Below, one piece after another: positions 34,614-42,941 of a stretch of DNA of 64,000 nt. The position numbers were made by a program, and so were the translations under genes. The DNA is taken from NCBI GenBank assembly GCA_015709205.1, contig JACCQO010000010.1, positions 1 through 64,000 on the forward strand, read 5' to 3'. The DNA is from Desulfovibrionaceae bacterium (lineage in GTDB: Bacteria; Desulfobacterota; Desulfovibrionia; Desulfovibrionales; Desulfovibrionaceae). Numbering within the stretch: position 1 is the stretch's first letter; each line of letters opens with the position of its first letter. The notes beneath the pieces were generated by a model. That model worked only from the letters and a program-made list of their open reading frames with translations. It made no database searches and had not been told where the DNA came from.

Positions 34614-36056
34614 TTAAGAGCCATATTTAATCCTGAATATCTCGTTATCTGGAGGTATTACAGGATTTTCTACAGGCTTTGCAATTTGTTGGACGTAATC
34701 ATACGGAACTCTATAGGCACGGTAAACAAGGTTGTATTTTCCCCGTTTGTTGTAATAAGGACTGATATACTCCCAAACGATTTCATGATCCGGCGTAACT
34801 TCCTGAAATTGCCCGACAGCGCCGTTGGTGATAAGCGTATTTCCATTCGGTAGACGTTGCGCAGAACTCACATAGTCCGAGTAGAACTGGTACTTGTTGC
34901 GCATGCCCATTTCCTTTGCCGAATGCTCCCATACTATCTTCAAATTGCAGGGATTGATCTCAAGGACACGCGAGTAGTCGCGCCGGGCGTCGGACCATCC
35001 TTCATGGGCACCAGGGTTGCGGGGGCCGTACCCGGCGTAGCCGCCGTTATCGTAGATCAAAACGTTGCCCTCGCCAGGCAGGCCCTTGGGAATCATGTGG
35101 GTATGGTGCTGGCCGATGATCTGCCCCAGCTTTCGATATGCCCGGGAAAATTGTTCGCCAGCGAATTCCCACACGATTTCTGGATAATATAACGGACCGA
35201 TGCGCCAGACTATTTTCCCCTCGACCTTGTCGATGATGAAGCTCGTGTTGGTTTGGCGGCACGAAACAATTATGTTCGCCGGGTTGAATGCCGCATATTT
35301 TTTGGGGTCCTGCTCGAACCACTTGTTCGGCCCAAGATAGGAAACCGCATTGGCATGTATCCAGTCGCCGCCCTTGACGCCTGCATTGCGGGTCATGGAG
35401 TAGGAAGGGTACTTCCGCATGGTCGCCAGCATTTCCGGCGTGAACCCCATTTCTTCCCAATGGTCGCTCCCCAGCCATGACCAGACGATGTTGTTCTTTG
35501 CGTCGAGTTCGTAGATCACGTCATCCAACAGATCCTTATCGGTGATTGCAGGCTTCTGGACGATCTTGTTGGAGAGGACGAGCATCGTACCCTTGAAGTT
35601 GTCCAGAGGCATGGCGGGCGCATGGTAGCCCACCGGGTTGCCTTGGAACTGGAAGTCGTGGTGCATGCCGGCCCGGGCGATATCCCGCACGACCCTGCCG
35701 TTGAAATCCACGACAGCCAAGTCGGAGGAGTCTTCCAACCCCCATATCCGCCCCTTCTTTTCCGGGCTGGGACGCATGGCGCCGGCTAGATAGCCACCCT
35801 TGAGGATCTTGTTGGGGTGGTCCATCTGCCCAATATGCTTCCATTGGTGGACCACGTTGCCGTTCATGTCGATAAGCACTGTGCCTTCGTCTTCCACCTC
35901 GGTGCCGAAGACCGTGAAGCCGCTCCAGCATTTTTCTGGCCGGTAGATCGTCGTGCCGTGCGGGAACACCGTGGGAAAGGCCAGCGCACCCAAGGGACGC
36001 AGCAGCCCTCCCAGCGCTCCGGTCGCGACACAGGCCAAAAATGCTCTTCTGTTCAT
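34614..36056 (-). CDS. Exported arylsulfotransferase-like protein 2, first gene of the leftward operon
   Basis: A 480-residue protein. The N-terminus MNRRAFLACVATGALGG has the twin-arginine pattern N-R-R-x-F-L with a hydrophobic segment, so Tat export is likely, in contrast to the Sec signal of the other copy. Mature blocks FPHGTTIYRPEKCWSGFTVF, VLIDMNGNVVHQW, DWIHANAVSYLGPNKWF, IGQHHTHMIPKGLPGEGNVLIYDNGGY, RLPNGNTLITNGAVGQFQEVT and HEIVWEYISPY follow the arylsulfotransferase propeller pattern. It shares the core HxH...GNxLIxDNG with ASST-like protein 1, but the two are strongly diverged. GGAGGAAG precedes the ATG. A sigma54 promoter and a palindromic activator site lie upstream. Confidence 0.7.
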   Translation of the reverse strand: MNRRAFLACVATGALGGLLRPLGALAFPTVFPHGTTIYRPEKCWSGFTVFGTEVEDEGTVLIDMNGNVVHQWKHIGQMDHPNKILKGGYLAGAMRPSPEKKGRIWGLEDSSDLAVVDFNGRVVRDIARAGMHHDFQFQGNPVGYHAPAMPLDNFKGTMLVLSNKIVQKPAITDKDLLDDVIYELDAKNNIVWSWLGSDHWEEMGFTPEMLATMRKYPSYSMTRNAGVKGGDWIHANAVSYLGPNKWFEQDPKKYAAFNPANIIVSCRQTNTSFIIDKVEGKIVWRIGPLYYPEIVWEFAGEQFSRAYRKLGQIIGQHHTHMIPKGLPGEGNVLIYDNGGYAGYGPRNPGAHEGWSDARRDYSRVLEINPCNLKIVWEHSAKEMGMRNKYQFYSDYVSSAQRLPNGNTLITNGAVGQFQEVTPDHEIVWEYISPYYNKRGKYNLVYRAYRVPYDYVQQIAKPVENPVIPPDNEIFRIKYGS

Positions 36057-36130
36057 TATCTTCCTCCAACGTCATGCAAAGTTGAGGCGCGTCGGCCGGC
36101 AGTCCCGGCACGCTTGCCGTGTGAATTACT

Positions 36131-36148
36131 TCGCAAGGATCATGCCGA
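36131..36148 (-). promoter_or_regulatory. Sigma54 promoter of the leftward island operon
   Basis: On the minus strand CGGCATGATCCTTGCGA has GG, 10 nt, GC: the -24/-12 signature (consensus TGGCACG-N4-TTGC). It ends about 75 bp before the start codon at 36056. Confidence 0.65.
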
Positions 36149-36259
36149 AACCCGAGCCCGGGGGGCATATGCGCAACATTATGTAATATAAAGATTTTAT
36201 TGCCAAGAAACCGCGCGGCGACTTGCGGCGGGAACACGGCTCTCCGCGCAGGCCGAAGA

Positions 36260-36279
36260 GTATGCGGAAAACCGCACAC
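36260..36279. promoter_or_regulatory. Putative activator-binding palindrome, left copy
   Basis: GTATGCGG, AAAA, CCGCACAC. The half-sites match those of the palindrome at 39812-39831. It lies about 112 bp upstream of the sigma54 promoter at 36131-36148, where enhancer-binding proteins of the NtrC type normally bind. Confidence 0.7.
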
Positions 36280-36362
36280 CTCGTGGCGGGAAAATGTACA
36301 GTCGTGACCTCGGAGAATGGGACGTCCCCGCCCAGACCGTGGCGGGACTCGAGAAAACCGGC

Positions 36363-37706
36363 CTAGTCCAGGCCGTATTGGGCCAGCTTGTCGTAGAGGG
36401 TGCGCCGGGCGATTCCCAGCTTCTTGGCCGCTGCGGAACGGTTGCCGCCGGTTTCCGTCAGGATGTCGAGGATGGCGCGCTTCTCGGCGCCCTCCACCAC
36501 CTCCTTGAGCGACACCGCCCCGGCCCCGGCGAATTCGGTGGGCTGCGGCGGGCCTCCCATGCAGATGTCGCCCAGGGTGATGGTCTCGCCGTTGGAGAGC
36601 AGCACCGCCCGCTCGAGCACGTTTTCCAATTCACGGATGTTGCCGCGCCAGGGTGCGTCGAGCAGCCTGTTCATCACCTCTCTGTCGATGTGCGCAATGT
36701 TTTTCCTGTACTCCTGGTTGAGGCGGCGAATGAAATGGTCCACGAACAGGGGAAGATCCTCCCGGCGCTCGCGCAGCGGGGGCAGATACAGGGGGATCAC
36801 CGCCAATCGGAAGTACAGGTCCCGGCGGAACCGGCCGTCGGTGATCTCCTGGCGCAAATCCCGGCTGGTGGCTGAAATGAACCGGACATCGATGGTGCTG
36901 GACTTGTTGCCCCCCACCGGCTTGATCTCCTGCTCCTGAATGGCGCGCAACAGCTTCACCTGCGTCCCGGGGGAAAGCTCGCCGATCTCGTCCAAAAAGA
37001 TCGTGCCGCCCTGGGCTTCCTCCAGCAGCCCCCGCTTGGCGCTCACGGCGCCGGTGAAGGCGCCCTTGACGTGGCCGAAGAGTTCGCTTTCCAGAATCGT
37101 CTCCGCCAAGGCCGCACAGTCGATGGTCAGAAAGGGTTGTTCCCGACGTTCGCTCTGTTCGTGGAGCATGCGGGCGAACATGGATTTGCCCGTGCCGGTT
37201 TCTCCCATAATAAGGATGGGGGCATTGGACGCGGCCACCTTGGAGGCCATCTGCACCACGCCCTGGATGCTGCGGCTTTGGCCCAATATGAACCGTTCGG
37301 AGATGCCCCGAGAGGCCTCGCGCTCCAGACGGCGGTTGAGGGCCACATGCTCTGCCGCGCGGCAAACGAGGTTTTCCAGGTCCTTGGGGTTGAAGGGCTT
37401 GGCGATATAGTGGAAAGCGCCCTGCAGGATGCTTTCCACCGCGTTTTCAATGGTGCCCACCCCGGTCATGACGATGACCGGAAGGGCGCGATCCACCTTC
37501 TTTATCTCCTGCAGCAAATCAAGGCCGCTGGCCTCGGGCATGGCCATATCCGTAACCACCACGTCGAACGGGGTCTGATCCAGCAGGTGGAGCGCCCTTT
37601 CACAGGAGATCGCGGTCTGGACCTCGTATTGGCCGAACGAGAAATAGCTCTTCAGGACATGAAGGAAGTCCTTTTCGTCATCCACGATCAAGAGCTTCGT
37701 CTTCAT
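36363..37706 (-). CDS. Sigma54-dependent response regulator (NtrC family) of the island
   Basis: A 447-residue activator. Residues 1-115 are a receiver domain (LLIVDDEKDF, VVVTDMAMPE with the phosphorylatable Asp near 52, MTGVGT and AKPF with its Lys). Residues 140-375 are the AAA+ domain: GETGTGKS (Walker A), ESELFGHVKGAFTGA with the complete sigma54-contacting GAFTGA loop, GGTIFLDEIGEL (Walker B) and FRRDLYFRLAVIPLYLPPLRERREDLP. The C-terminus GGNRSAAAKKLGIARRTLYDKL is a Fis-type DNA-binding helix-turn-helix. The start at 37706 is chosen because GGGGAGG precedes it and it overlaps the kinase stop (ATGA). Confidence 0.95.
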   Translation of the reverse strand: MKTKLLIVDDEKDFLHVLKSYFSFGQYEVQTAISCERALHLLDQTPFDVVVTDMAMPEASGLDLLQEIKKVDRALPVIVMTGVGTIENAVESILQGAFHYIAKPFNPKDLENLVCRAAEHVALNRRLEREASRGISERFILGQSRSIQGVVQMASKVAASNAPILIMGETGTGKSMFARMLHEQSERREQPFLTIDCAALAETILESELFGHVKGAFTGAVSAKRGLLEEAQGGTIFLDEIGELSPGTQVKLLRAIQEQEIKPVGGNKSSTIDVRFISATSRDLRQEITDGRFRRDLYFRLAVIPLYLPPLRERREDLPLFVDHFIRRLNQEYRKNIAHIDREVMNRLLDAPWRGNIRELENVLERAVLLSNGETITLGDICMGGPPQPTEFAGAGAVSLKEVVEGAEKRAILDILTETGGNRSAAAKKLGIARRTLYDKLAQYGLD

Positions 37707-39700
37707 GCGCCCTCCCCATCGATACCCGGGCTCCCACACGGCACGGAATGCCCGGACGTCGGTTCGTCGGGCGTCGGCAATTCAATGATCATCCTGGTTT
37801 CGGCCCCCACCTCGGATTCCACGTACATGACGCCGTTGTGGTTTTCCACGATGCGCCGGGAAATGAACAGACCGAGGCCGAACCGTTCGGGGCTGCCCGT
37901 CGTGAAGAAAGGATCGAACACGGCGTTGAGGTGGTCGCGAAGAATGCCCCGGCCGTTGTCCACCACCAGCATGCGGACGCTGCCGTCGCGCGGCTGGCAG
38001 TAGTGCACCCTGATCATGGGGGCGGCCCGCCCGGCCAGAGCCGCCTTGGCGTTGAGCAGCACGTTGAGGAGCACCTGCTGCAGCAGGTGTGCGTCGGCCC
38101 ACACGGTGACGGCGTACGAGGGCTTCCGGTGCACGACGTCGATGCCTTTCAACTGGGGCGCCACCATGGCCAGGATGGCCTGCACGAAATCGTACAGCTC
38201 CAACGCGGCCATCTGCGGGGCCTTGGGCTTGGCGGTGGCCAAAAGATCCCGAGTGATGTTGCCGGCGCGCACGGTATTGCGCCGGATGGCCTCCAGCGAT
38301 TCCCGCCGGGCCGCCGCATCGAGGTCGCGGGCGAGCAGCAGTTCCACGTTGGCCTGGATGATGCCCAGGGGATTGTTGATCTCGTGCGCCACGCCCGCCG
38401 CCATCTTGCCGATGGTCGCCAGCCTGTCGGCCTGGATGAGCTCCTGCTCCATGCGCGTGCGTTCGGTCATGTCCCTGGCGAAGCAGCAGGCGAGCTGTGC
38501 GCCTGTCTCCTGATCCGAAACCCGCGTGGCGGCGACGTCGATCTCCCGTTCCCCGTACTGCTCCACCTGAAGGCGGAAGTGTTGGGACCCCTGGCCGGTG
38601 GCAAAGACCGAGGCGAGAAATTCATCCCATCGCCCGCGTTCCTCGGCCGGGAAATTTTGGGCCAGAGTCGCGGGCAGGGTCCGCGATCGCCCCCCCAACA
38701 CGCTGATCGCGCTGGGATTGCACCGATGGATGCGGCCATCGGAGTCAACGACCACGATCATGTCCGGCGACGAATCGATGACGTCGCGAAAATTTCTCTC
38801 CGAGGCCTGCAGGCCACGGGTCATCACCATGACTTTCCGCTTGAGCTGTCGGTTCCAGACCGTGATGCCCAGCACGACGAGGCCAAGGAAGCACGCGACG
38901 CCGATGATCTGAATTTTATATTTTTCCCAAGGCGGTGCGGTAAAATCGACTCCGAACCATTTTTCCCTGATCTTCTCGAGCGCGCCCGAGGCCCGGATTT
39001 TCTCCATGGCCTCCACCACGGCCGCCCCCAGTTCCTGGTCGTCCTGCCGAAGGATGAAATAGAGCGGCAACTGCTCCAGCACGACGCCCACCTTGCGGAT
39101 GTTCTGCAGCCCTTCGCGCAGGATCAGCGCCTCGGCCGCCTCCTCGGAAGGCGCTACGAACACGTCGGCCTGGCCGGCAGCCAGCAGGCGCAACGCCTGC
39201 AAGGTGCTCGACACCGCGGTGAGCGAGTGGGGGGCGGGATGGTCGGGCTCACGCCATGGATTGTCGCCGGCCAGCAGAACGACGTGCTTGGCGCCGAGAT
39301 CCTTGAGGCAGATCACGTCACGGCATTGGGACGTGACGAACAGGCGCCGCTTTTGGGAAAGGCCGGTCGGCACGAGCAGGAACGACCCCTCGGGCATCAT
39401 GCCCGGAGTGGCGGAAATGAGCATGTCCACGCGGCGCGCGGCGAGCGTGTCCAGGCTGTCGGGCAGGGCGCCGTGGTAAAACTCCACTTGGCGGTTCAAT
39501 ATCTTCCCCAACAGCCGGGCCACGTCCACATCCAGCCCCCGCACCGTGGAGGGAGTACGGGTGGTGTCCAGGAAGGCGAACGGGGGCGCCTGGGTATTGA
39601 GACCGATCCGCAACGGCGCGGCGGCGGCGGCGCACGCCGCACCACCCCACGATGCCAGCAGCCACGCCACGACCGCCATCACGAGTACTTGCCTTTTCAT
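37703..39700 (-). CDS. Membrane sensor histidine kinase with periplasmic solute-binding domain
   Basis: A 665-residue kinase. A signal segment (LVMAVVAWLLASWGGAACA) leads into a family 3 solute-binding domain of about 230 residues (LRIGLNTQAPPFAFLD, GLDVDVARLLGKIL, VDMLISATPGM, GQADVFVAPSEEAAEAL). One membrane helix (IIGVACFLGLVVLGITVW) follows, then a PAS domain (FRDVIDSSPDMIVVVDSDGRIH). The kinase core has GVAHEINNPLG with the phosphorylated His, LLNAKAA (N box), VVDNGRGI and GLGLFISRRI. It senses a small periplasmic solute, as BvgS-like kinases do. The start at 39700 gives a proper signal peptide; the frame is open for 48 codons more upstream. It overlaps the response regulator by 4 bp. 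Confidence 0.9.
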   Translation of the reverse strand: MKRQVLVMAVVAWLLASWGGAACAAAAAPLRIGLNTQAPPFAFLDTTRTPSTVRGLDVDVARLLGKILNRQVEFYHGALPDSLDTLAARRVDMLISATPGMMPEGSFLLVPTGLSQKRRLFVTSQCRDVICLKDLGAKHVVLLAGDNPWREPDHPAPHSLTAVSSTLQALRLLAAGQADVFVAPSEEAAEALILREGLQNIRKVGVVLEQLPLYFILRQDDQELGAAVVEAMEKIRASGALEKIREKWFGVDFTAPPWEKYKIQIIGVACFLGLVVLGITVWNRQLKRKVMVMTRGLQASERNFRDVIDSSPDMIVVVDSDGRIHRCNPSAISVLGGRSRTLPATLAQNFPAEERGRWDEFLASVFATGQGSQHFRLQVEQYGEREIDVAATRVSDQETGAQLACCFARDMTERTRMEQELIQADRLATIGKMAAGVAHEINNPLGIIQANVELLLARDLDAAARRESLEAIRRNTVRAGNITRDLLATAKPKAPQMAALELYDFVQAILAMVAPQLKGIDVVHRKPSYAVTVWADAHLLQQVLLNVLLNAKAALAGRAAPMIRVHYCQPRDGSVRMLVVDNGRGILRDHLNAVFDPFFTTGSPERFGLGLFISRRIVENHNGVMYVESEVGAETRMIIELPTPDEPTSGHSVPCGSPGIDGEGA

Positions 39701-39811
39701 GACCCCAGCCTTGTCCAGGAGAGCAGCCCGGAGGATACACCTGCCGGGACCTGTGGACAAGGCAATGCAAAAAGGCGACCACATTGAAATAATTGACTTT
39801 TTTTGCTGATA

Positions 39812-39831
39812 GTGTGCGGATTCCCGCACAC
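39812..39831. promoter_or_regulatory. Putative activator-binding palindrome, right copy
   Basis: GTGTGCGG, ATTC, CCGCACAC: a perfect 8-bp inverted repeat, the same as the one at 36260-36279 apart from one base in the half-sites and the spacer. It lies about 85 bp upstream of the sigma54-like promoter for the rightward operon and about 110 bp from the kinase start, so it may also control the regulator genes. Confidence 0.7.
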
Positions 39832-39914
39832 CCTGTGCGTGCATCCTCCCAAACGACGGGGCGTGGAGGGGGTACTTTTATATGAAAATTTTATATTTCA
39901 ACAAGATAGGGCTA

Positions 39915-39930
39915 TGGTACGTTTCTTGAT
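39915..39930 (+). promoter_or_regulatory. Putative sigma54 promoter of the rightward island operon
   Basis: TGGTACGTTTCTTGAT: GG, 10 nt, GA. It matches the consensus except for A in place of C in the -12 dinucleotide. It lies 64 bp before the ATG at 39994 and downstream of the palindrome at 39812. Confidence 0.5.
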
Positions 39931-39993
39931 TACCGGACGGCAGACATCAATCGCCGGTTCCCGCCGGATACAGGAGTCACAGGGAAAAACACC

Positions 39994-42903
39994 ATGCGCA
40001 ATCGTTTCATCCTTTGGTCCATATTGTTCCTGCTCCTCATGGGCCTGCCCATCGGCGTTCCAGCCGCAGCGGCAGGCCATGACGTCCATGGTCTGCCCCC
40101 TGCCGACGACATGGTCTTCCTTCCCCATCTGCCCGGGCTGCGGAACAAGGCGCTCCGCAACGACAACGGCCAAAAAAGGATGCTGTCCGAGGCGGTCGCG
40201 CTCCGCGGCAGTTCCGTCCAGGACGGCAAGGCCTCGGTGCCGCCGGGCGGCTTCTTCTATCTTTCCGAGGTCTCGGGAGATGCGGCCCCGTTTGCGGGCG
40301 ATCCGTTCCTGCTGTTGGGGGAACAGGCCTATCTCGTGGATCTCGAAACCGGCAGCCACGAGACCAAGGGGCTCTCCGTCAAGCTGCGGCAGAAGGCCCC
40401 CGTGGACGATACGGGATATCGGGTCTGGTTCGACTACGCCACGGATCATTATGAAAAGCCCTACGGAGAGATCGCCCTCATCGCGCCATCCGGCGGTTGG
40501 CCTCTGGAGATGCCCGTATCGAGCGCCTTCGAAGGCCGCGACCAGGCGCGCGCCCTGCAGGTCGGTGAAGGTTTCGTCCCGCAGATCAAGCACTTCTTCC
40601 TGGATCGCGAGTACCTCTACGGCGCCACCAGGGTGGTCACCAGGCACCTGGACTTCGACCGTGTCGACTTCGAGTCCATCCGCTTTCCCGTGATCCGCTC
40701 CGCCACGTTTTCCATGACCCGCCCCGTGATTCTGGACATCCGCCAGGAAGACTATCGCTACTATTTCAACAAGCGCATCTACGCCTTCCGCAGGCCGGAC
40801 GGGTTCCTCGTGCGGGTCACGGACTTCTTCGGCGACGTGGTGCTGGCGGAAAAGCTCGTCCGCCCGGCGACGGCCCAGGGTTACAAGACCATGGCGAGCG
40901 AAAGGGACCAGTACCAGCTCACCATTCCCGAACTGGACATGCGCATCGAGATCAAGATCGAACCCGCCCTCGCCCGGAACTCCGACTTCGCCCCATGGGC
41001 CGCCAGCAAGGCCCACGGCTTCGGCGAGGGGACCCTGCGGCTGGTGGTCTGGCGCAATCTCGTCACCGTTCGCCAGGGCGAGCCGTGGCCCCTGGATCCG
41101 CGCTACGTCGTGGGCCTGGAGCCCAACCTCATGACCGGCATGCTGCAACGCCTGGTCCTGGAGAACGCCGAGCCCTTCAGCCTGGACAACGAGACCGGCA
41201 GCATCGCCGGGCCGGTGAAGTGGTCGGACTGGTGGTTCAACCGGCCTGCCTTCACGCTGACGGCGGGGGACCTGGACGGCCCGGCGTGCCACAACCTCTA
41301 TCTCCGCGACTATTATCTCGTCCGTACCGACAACATGGTCTTCTGGCCCAAGGAGGGGCGCAGGAACATCGATTTCTTCGTGGGCCTGTCCCCCGTGCTG
41401 GAGCCCATTCTGGAGAGCACCTTCCTCTCCCGACTGGCCGATCCGAGTTTCGGCACCGTGGTGGAGGGCTCCCATTTCTCGTCCTATCCCAAGGCGATCT
41501 CGGACGGCTCGTTCTACGAGCCGGACCATTCCGCCCCGTTCGTTCCGCGCTTTCCGGGGCTCAAGCGCAAGATCTACCGCAACGGTAAAGGCGAACGGCT
41601 GTTGGCGGCGGAAAGCGTGTTCATCCGCGGCAGCTACGTGGACTACCGCAATGGCCGCATCGTGATCCCCCCGGCCGGGCTCTGCTACTCCTCCCGCAAC
41701 GCACGCAACGTCCGGCCCCTGGCCGAGGAGTCCTTCCACCTCCTGGGGAAAAGGGCCTATCTGGTCGGGTTCGATTCCTCCACGTTCGTGCGCAAGAACT
41801 TCCAGCTGGATTTCTGGAAAAACCAGCCCATGGGCGACGACAACCTCATGTACTGGCAGGACCAGCTTCTGGGCGTGCGCAACAAGGCCCTGCGCTTCAC
41901 GGGCCACCACTATCTGGACGATCGCCCCGAGGCGGAGCTGTCGCTCATGAAATATTCGGGCAACCGCTGGGGCTCCCACTTCTTCATGGCCCAGGGGTTG
42001 GCGCCGGACGCGGGCAACCGCTACCGGATGCCCGAGGTCTTTGCAGAGGGCGCCACGTGGATCGTTCCCGAATTCATCGGCACGCAATTCGTGCGCATCA
42101 AGGAATTCGGCACGCCGACCATCAATTCCATCAGCTTCACCTACGACAAGCCCGCGGACTGCGCCATGGCCGCGGGCGAGGAGGTGCCGCTGGGCGGATA
42201 CGTCGTGCGTTGCGAGCGTACCGAGGCGGCGGCCGGGGCCGTCACCCTCTCCCTGCTGGACCGGGAGGGGAAGGTGCTGGCCTCGAAAGAGCTGGCCCTC
42301 ACCCCGGAACGCGCCCGGCTGCTGCCGCAGGATCGCGATGCGGTGCGGGCCCTGCAGCTCGCGTACGCCGACGTGGTCGTGGAGCTCGATCCCCGGCAGC
42401 CCTTCAGCGCGGGCAAGGCCAACCTGCATGCCTACACCGGGGTGCAACTGCTGGAACGCGATACGCCGTTCGAGTTCGATCCCCGCTTCATGGTCCGGCC
42501 CGATGTCTGCGGCCACTGCTACCAGTTCAACGAACTGCTTCTGGACAACCCCGAGGCCATCGTGCTGGACAGGGCCCACCCCACCTACGACGGCCCCAAG
42601 GGCGAGGATGGGCAACCCCTCTTCCGCATCGTCATCGACTCGTTCGACGGGGAGATGATCCATGCCTGGCACATGGAGACCACGGAGGACGGCGAGACCC
42701 GGCGCTCCGAAAACCTGGCCTTCCAGCCCCGCGACAATCTGGACGTGCTGCTCGGCGTAACCGGCACCACCGAAGGCTTCCTGCGTCTTTCCATGCTCCC
42801 GCGCCTCGCCTTCATGGAGCAGTGGCGCACGTGGTCCCGGGGCGGCTACGCCAAGCTCTCCGGCGCGGTAAACACCGGCGGTTCCGCCCATATCCGTCGC
42901 TGA
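39994..42903 (+). CDS. Large exported protein of unknown family, first gene of the rightward operon
   Basis: A 969-residue protein with a Sec signal (FILWSILFLLLMGLPIGVPAAAAG). No membrane anchor or catalytic motif is apparent. Internal duplication is visible: residues about 43-120 (PHLPGLRNKALRNDNGQ ... LRGSS ... LLLGEQAYLVDLETGS) resemble residues about 518-600 (PRFPGLKRKIYRNGKGE ... IRGSY ... LLGKRAYLVGFDSSTF). Each copy has the order of a PGL(R/K) motif, an RGS strand, a PP-x-G turn and a YLV strand, so the protein seems to consist of two related halves. It holds a CGHC near 838 that could bind a metal or heme or form a disulfide. A ribosome binding site is present (AGGGAAAAACACC). I do not recognise the family. 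Confidence 0.85.
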   Translation: MRNRFILWSILFLLLMGLPIGVPAAAAGHDVHGLPPADDMVFLPHLPGLRNKALRNDNGQKRMLSEAVALRGSSVQDGKASVPPGGFFYLSEVSGDAAPFAGDPFLLLGEQAYLVDLETGSHETKGLSVKLRQKAPVDDTGYRVWFDYATDHYEKPYGEIALIAPSGGWPLEMPVSSAFEGRDQARALQVGEGFVPQIKHFFLDREYLYGATRVVTRHLDFDRVDFESIRFPVIRSATFSMTRPVILDIRQEDYRYYFNKRIYAFRRPDGFLVRVTDFFGDVVLAEKLVRPATAQGYKTMASERDQYQLTIPELDMRIEIKIEPALARNSDFAPWAASKAHGFGEGTLRLVVWRNLVTVRQGEPWPLDPRYVVGLEPNLMTGMLQRLVLENAEPFSLDNETGSIAGPVKWSDWWFNRPAFTLTAGDLDGPACHNLYLRDYYLVRTDNMVFWPKEGRRNIDFFVGLSPVLEPILESTFLSRLADPSFGTVVEGSHFSSYPKAISDGSFYEPDHSAPFVPRFPGLKRKIYRNGKGERLLAAESVFIRGSYVDYRNGRIVIPPAGLCYSSRNARNVRPLAEESFHLLGKRAYLVGFDSSTFVRKNFQLDFWKNQPMGDDNLMYWQDQLLGVRNKALRFTGHHYLDDRPEAELSLMKYSGNRWGSHFFMAQGLAPDAGNRYRMPEVFAEGATWIVPEFIGTQFVRIKEFGTPTINSISFTYDKPADCAMAAGEEVPLGGYVVRCERTEAAAGAVTLSLLDREGKVLASKELALTPERARLLPQDRDAVRALQLAYADVVVELDPRQPFSAGKANLHAYTGVQLLERDTPFEFDPRFMVRPDVCGHCYQFNELLLDNPEAIVLDRAHPTYDGPKGEDGQPLFRIVIDSFDGEMIHAWHMETTEDGETRRSENLAFQPRDNLDVLLGVTGTTEGFLRLSMLPRLAFMEQWRTWSRGGYAKLSGAVNTGGSAHIRR

Positions 42904-42941
42904 AACAGACAATCATGCCGCAACATCAAGGAACAGCCGAT

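Noticed and set aside
39898..42912. A 1004-codon minus-strand frame opposite the large exported protein
   Set aside because: The plus-strand frame has a signal peptide, binding site and internal repeats; the minus frame has none.
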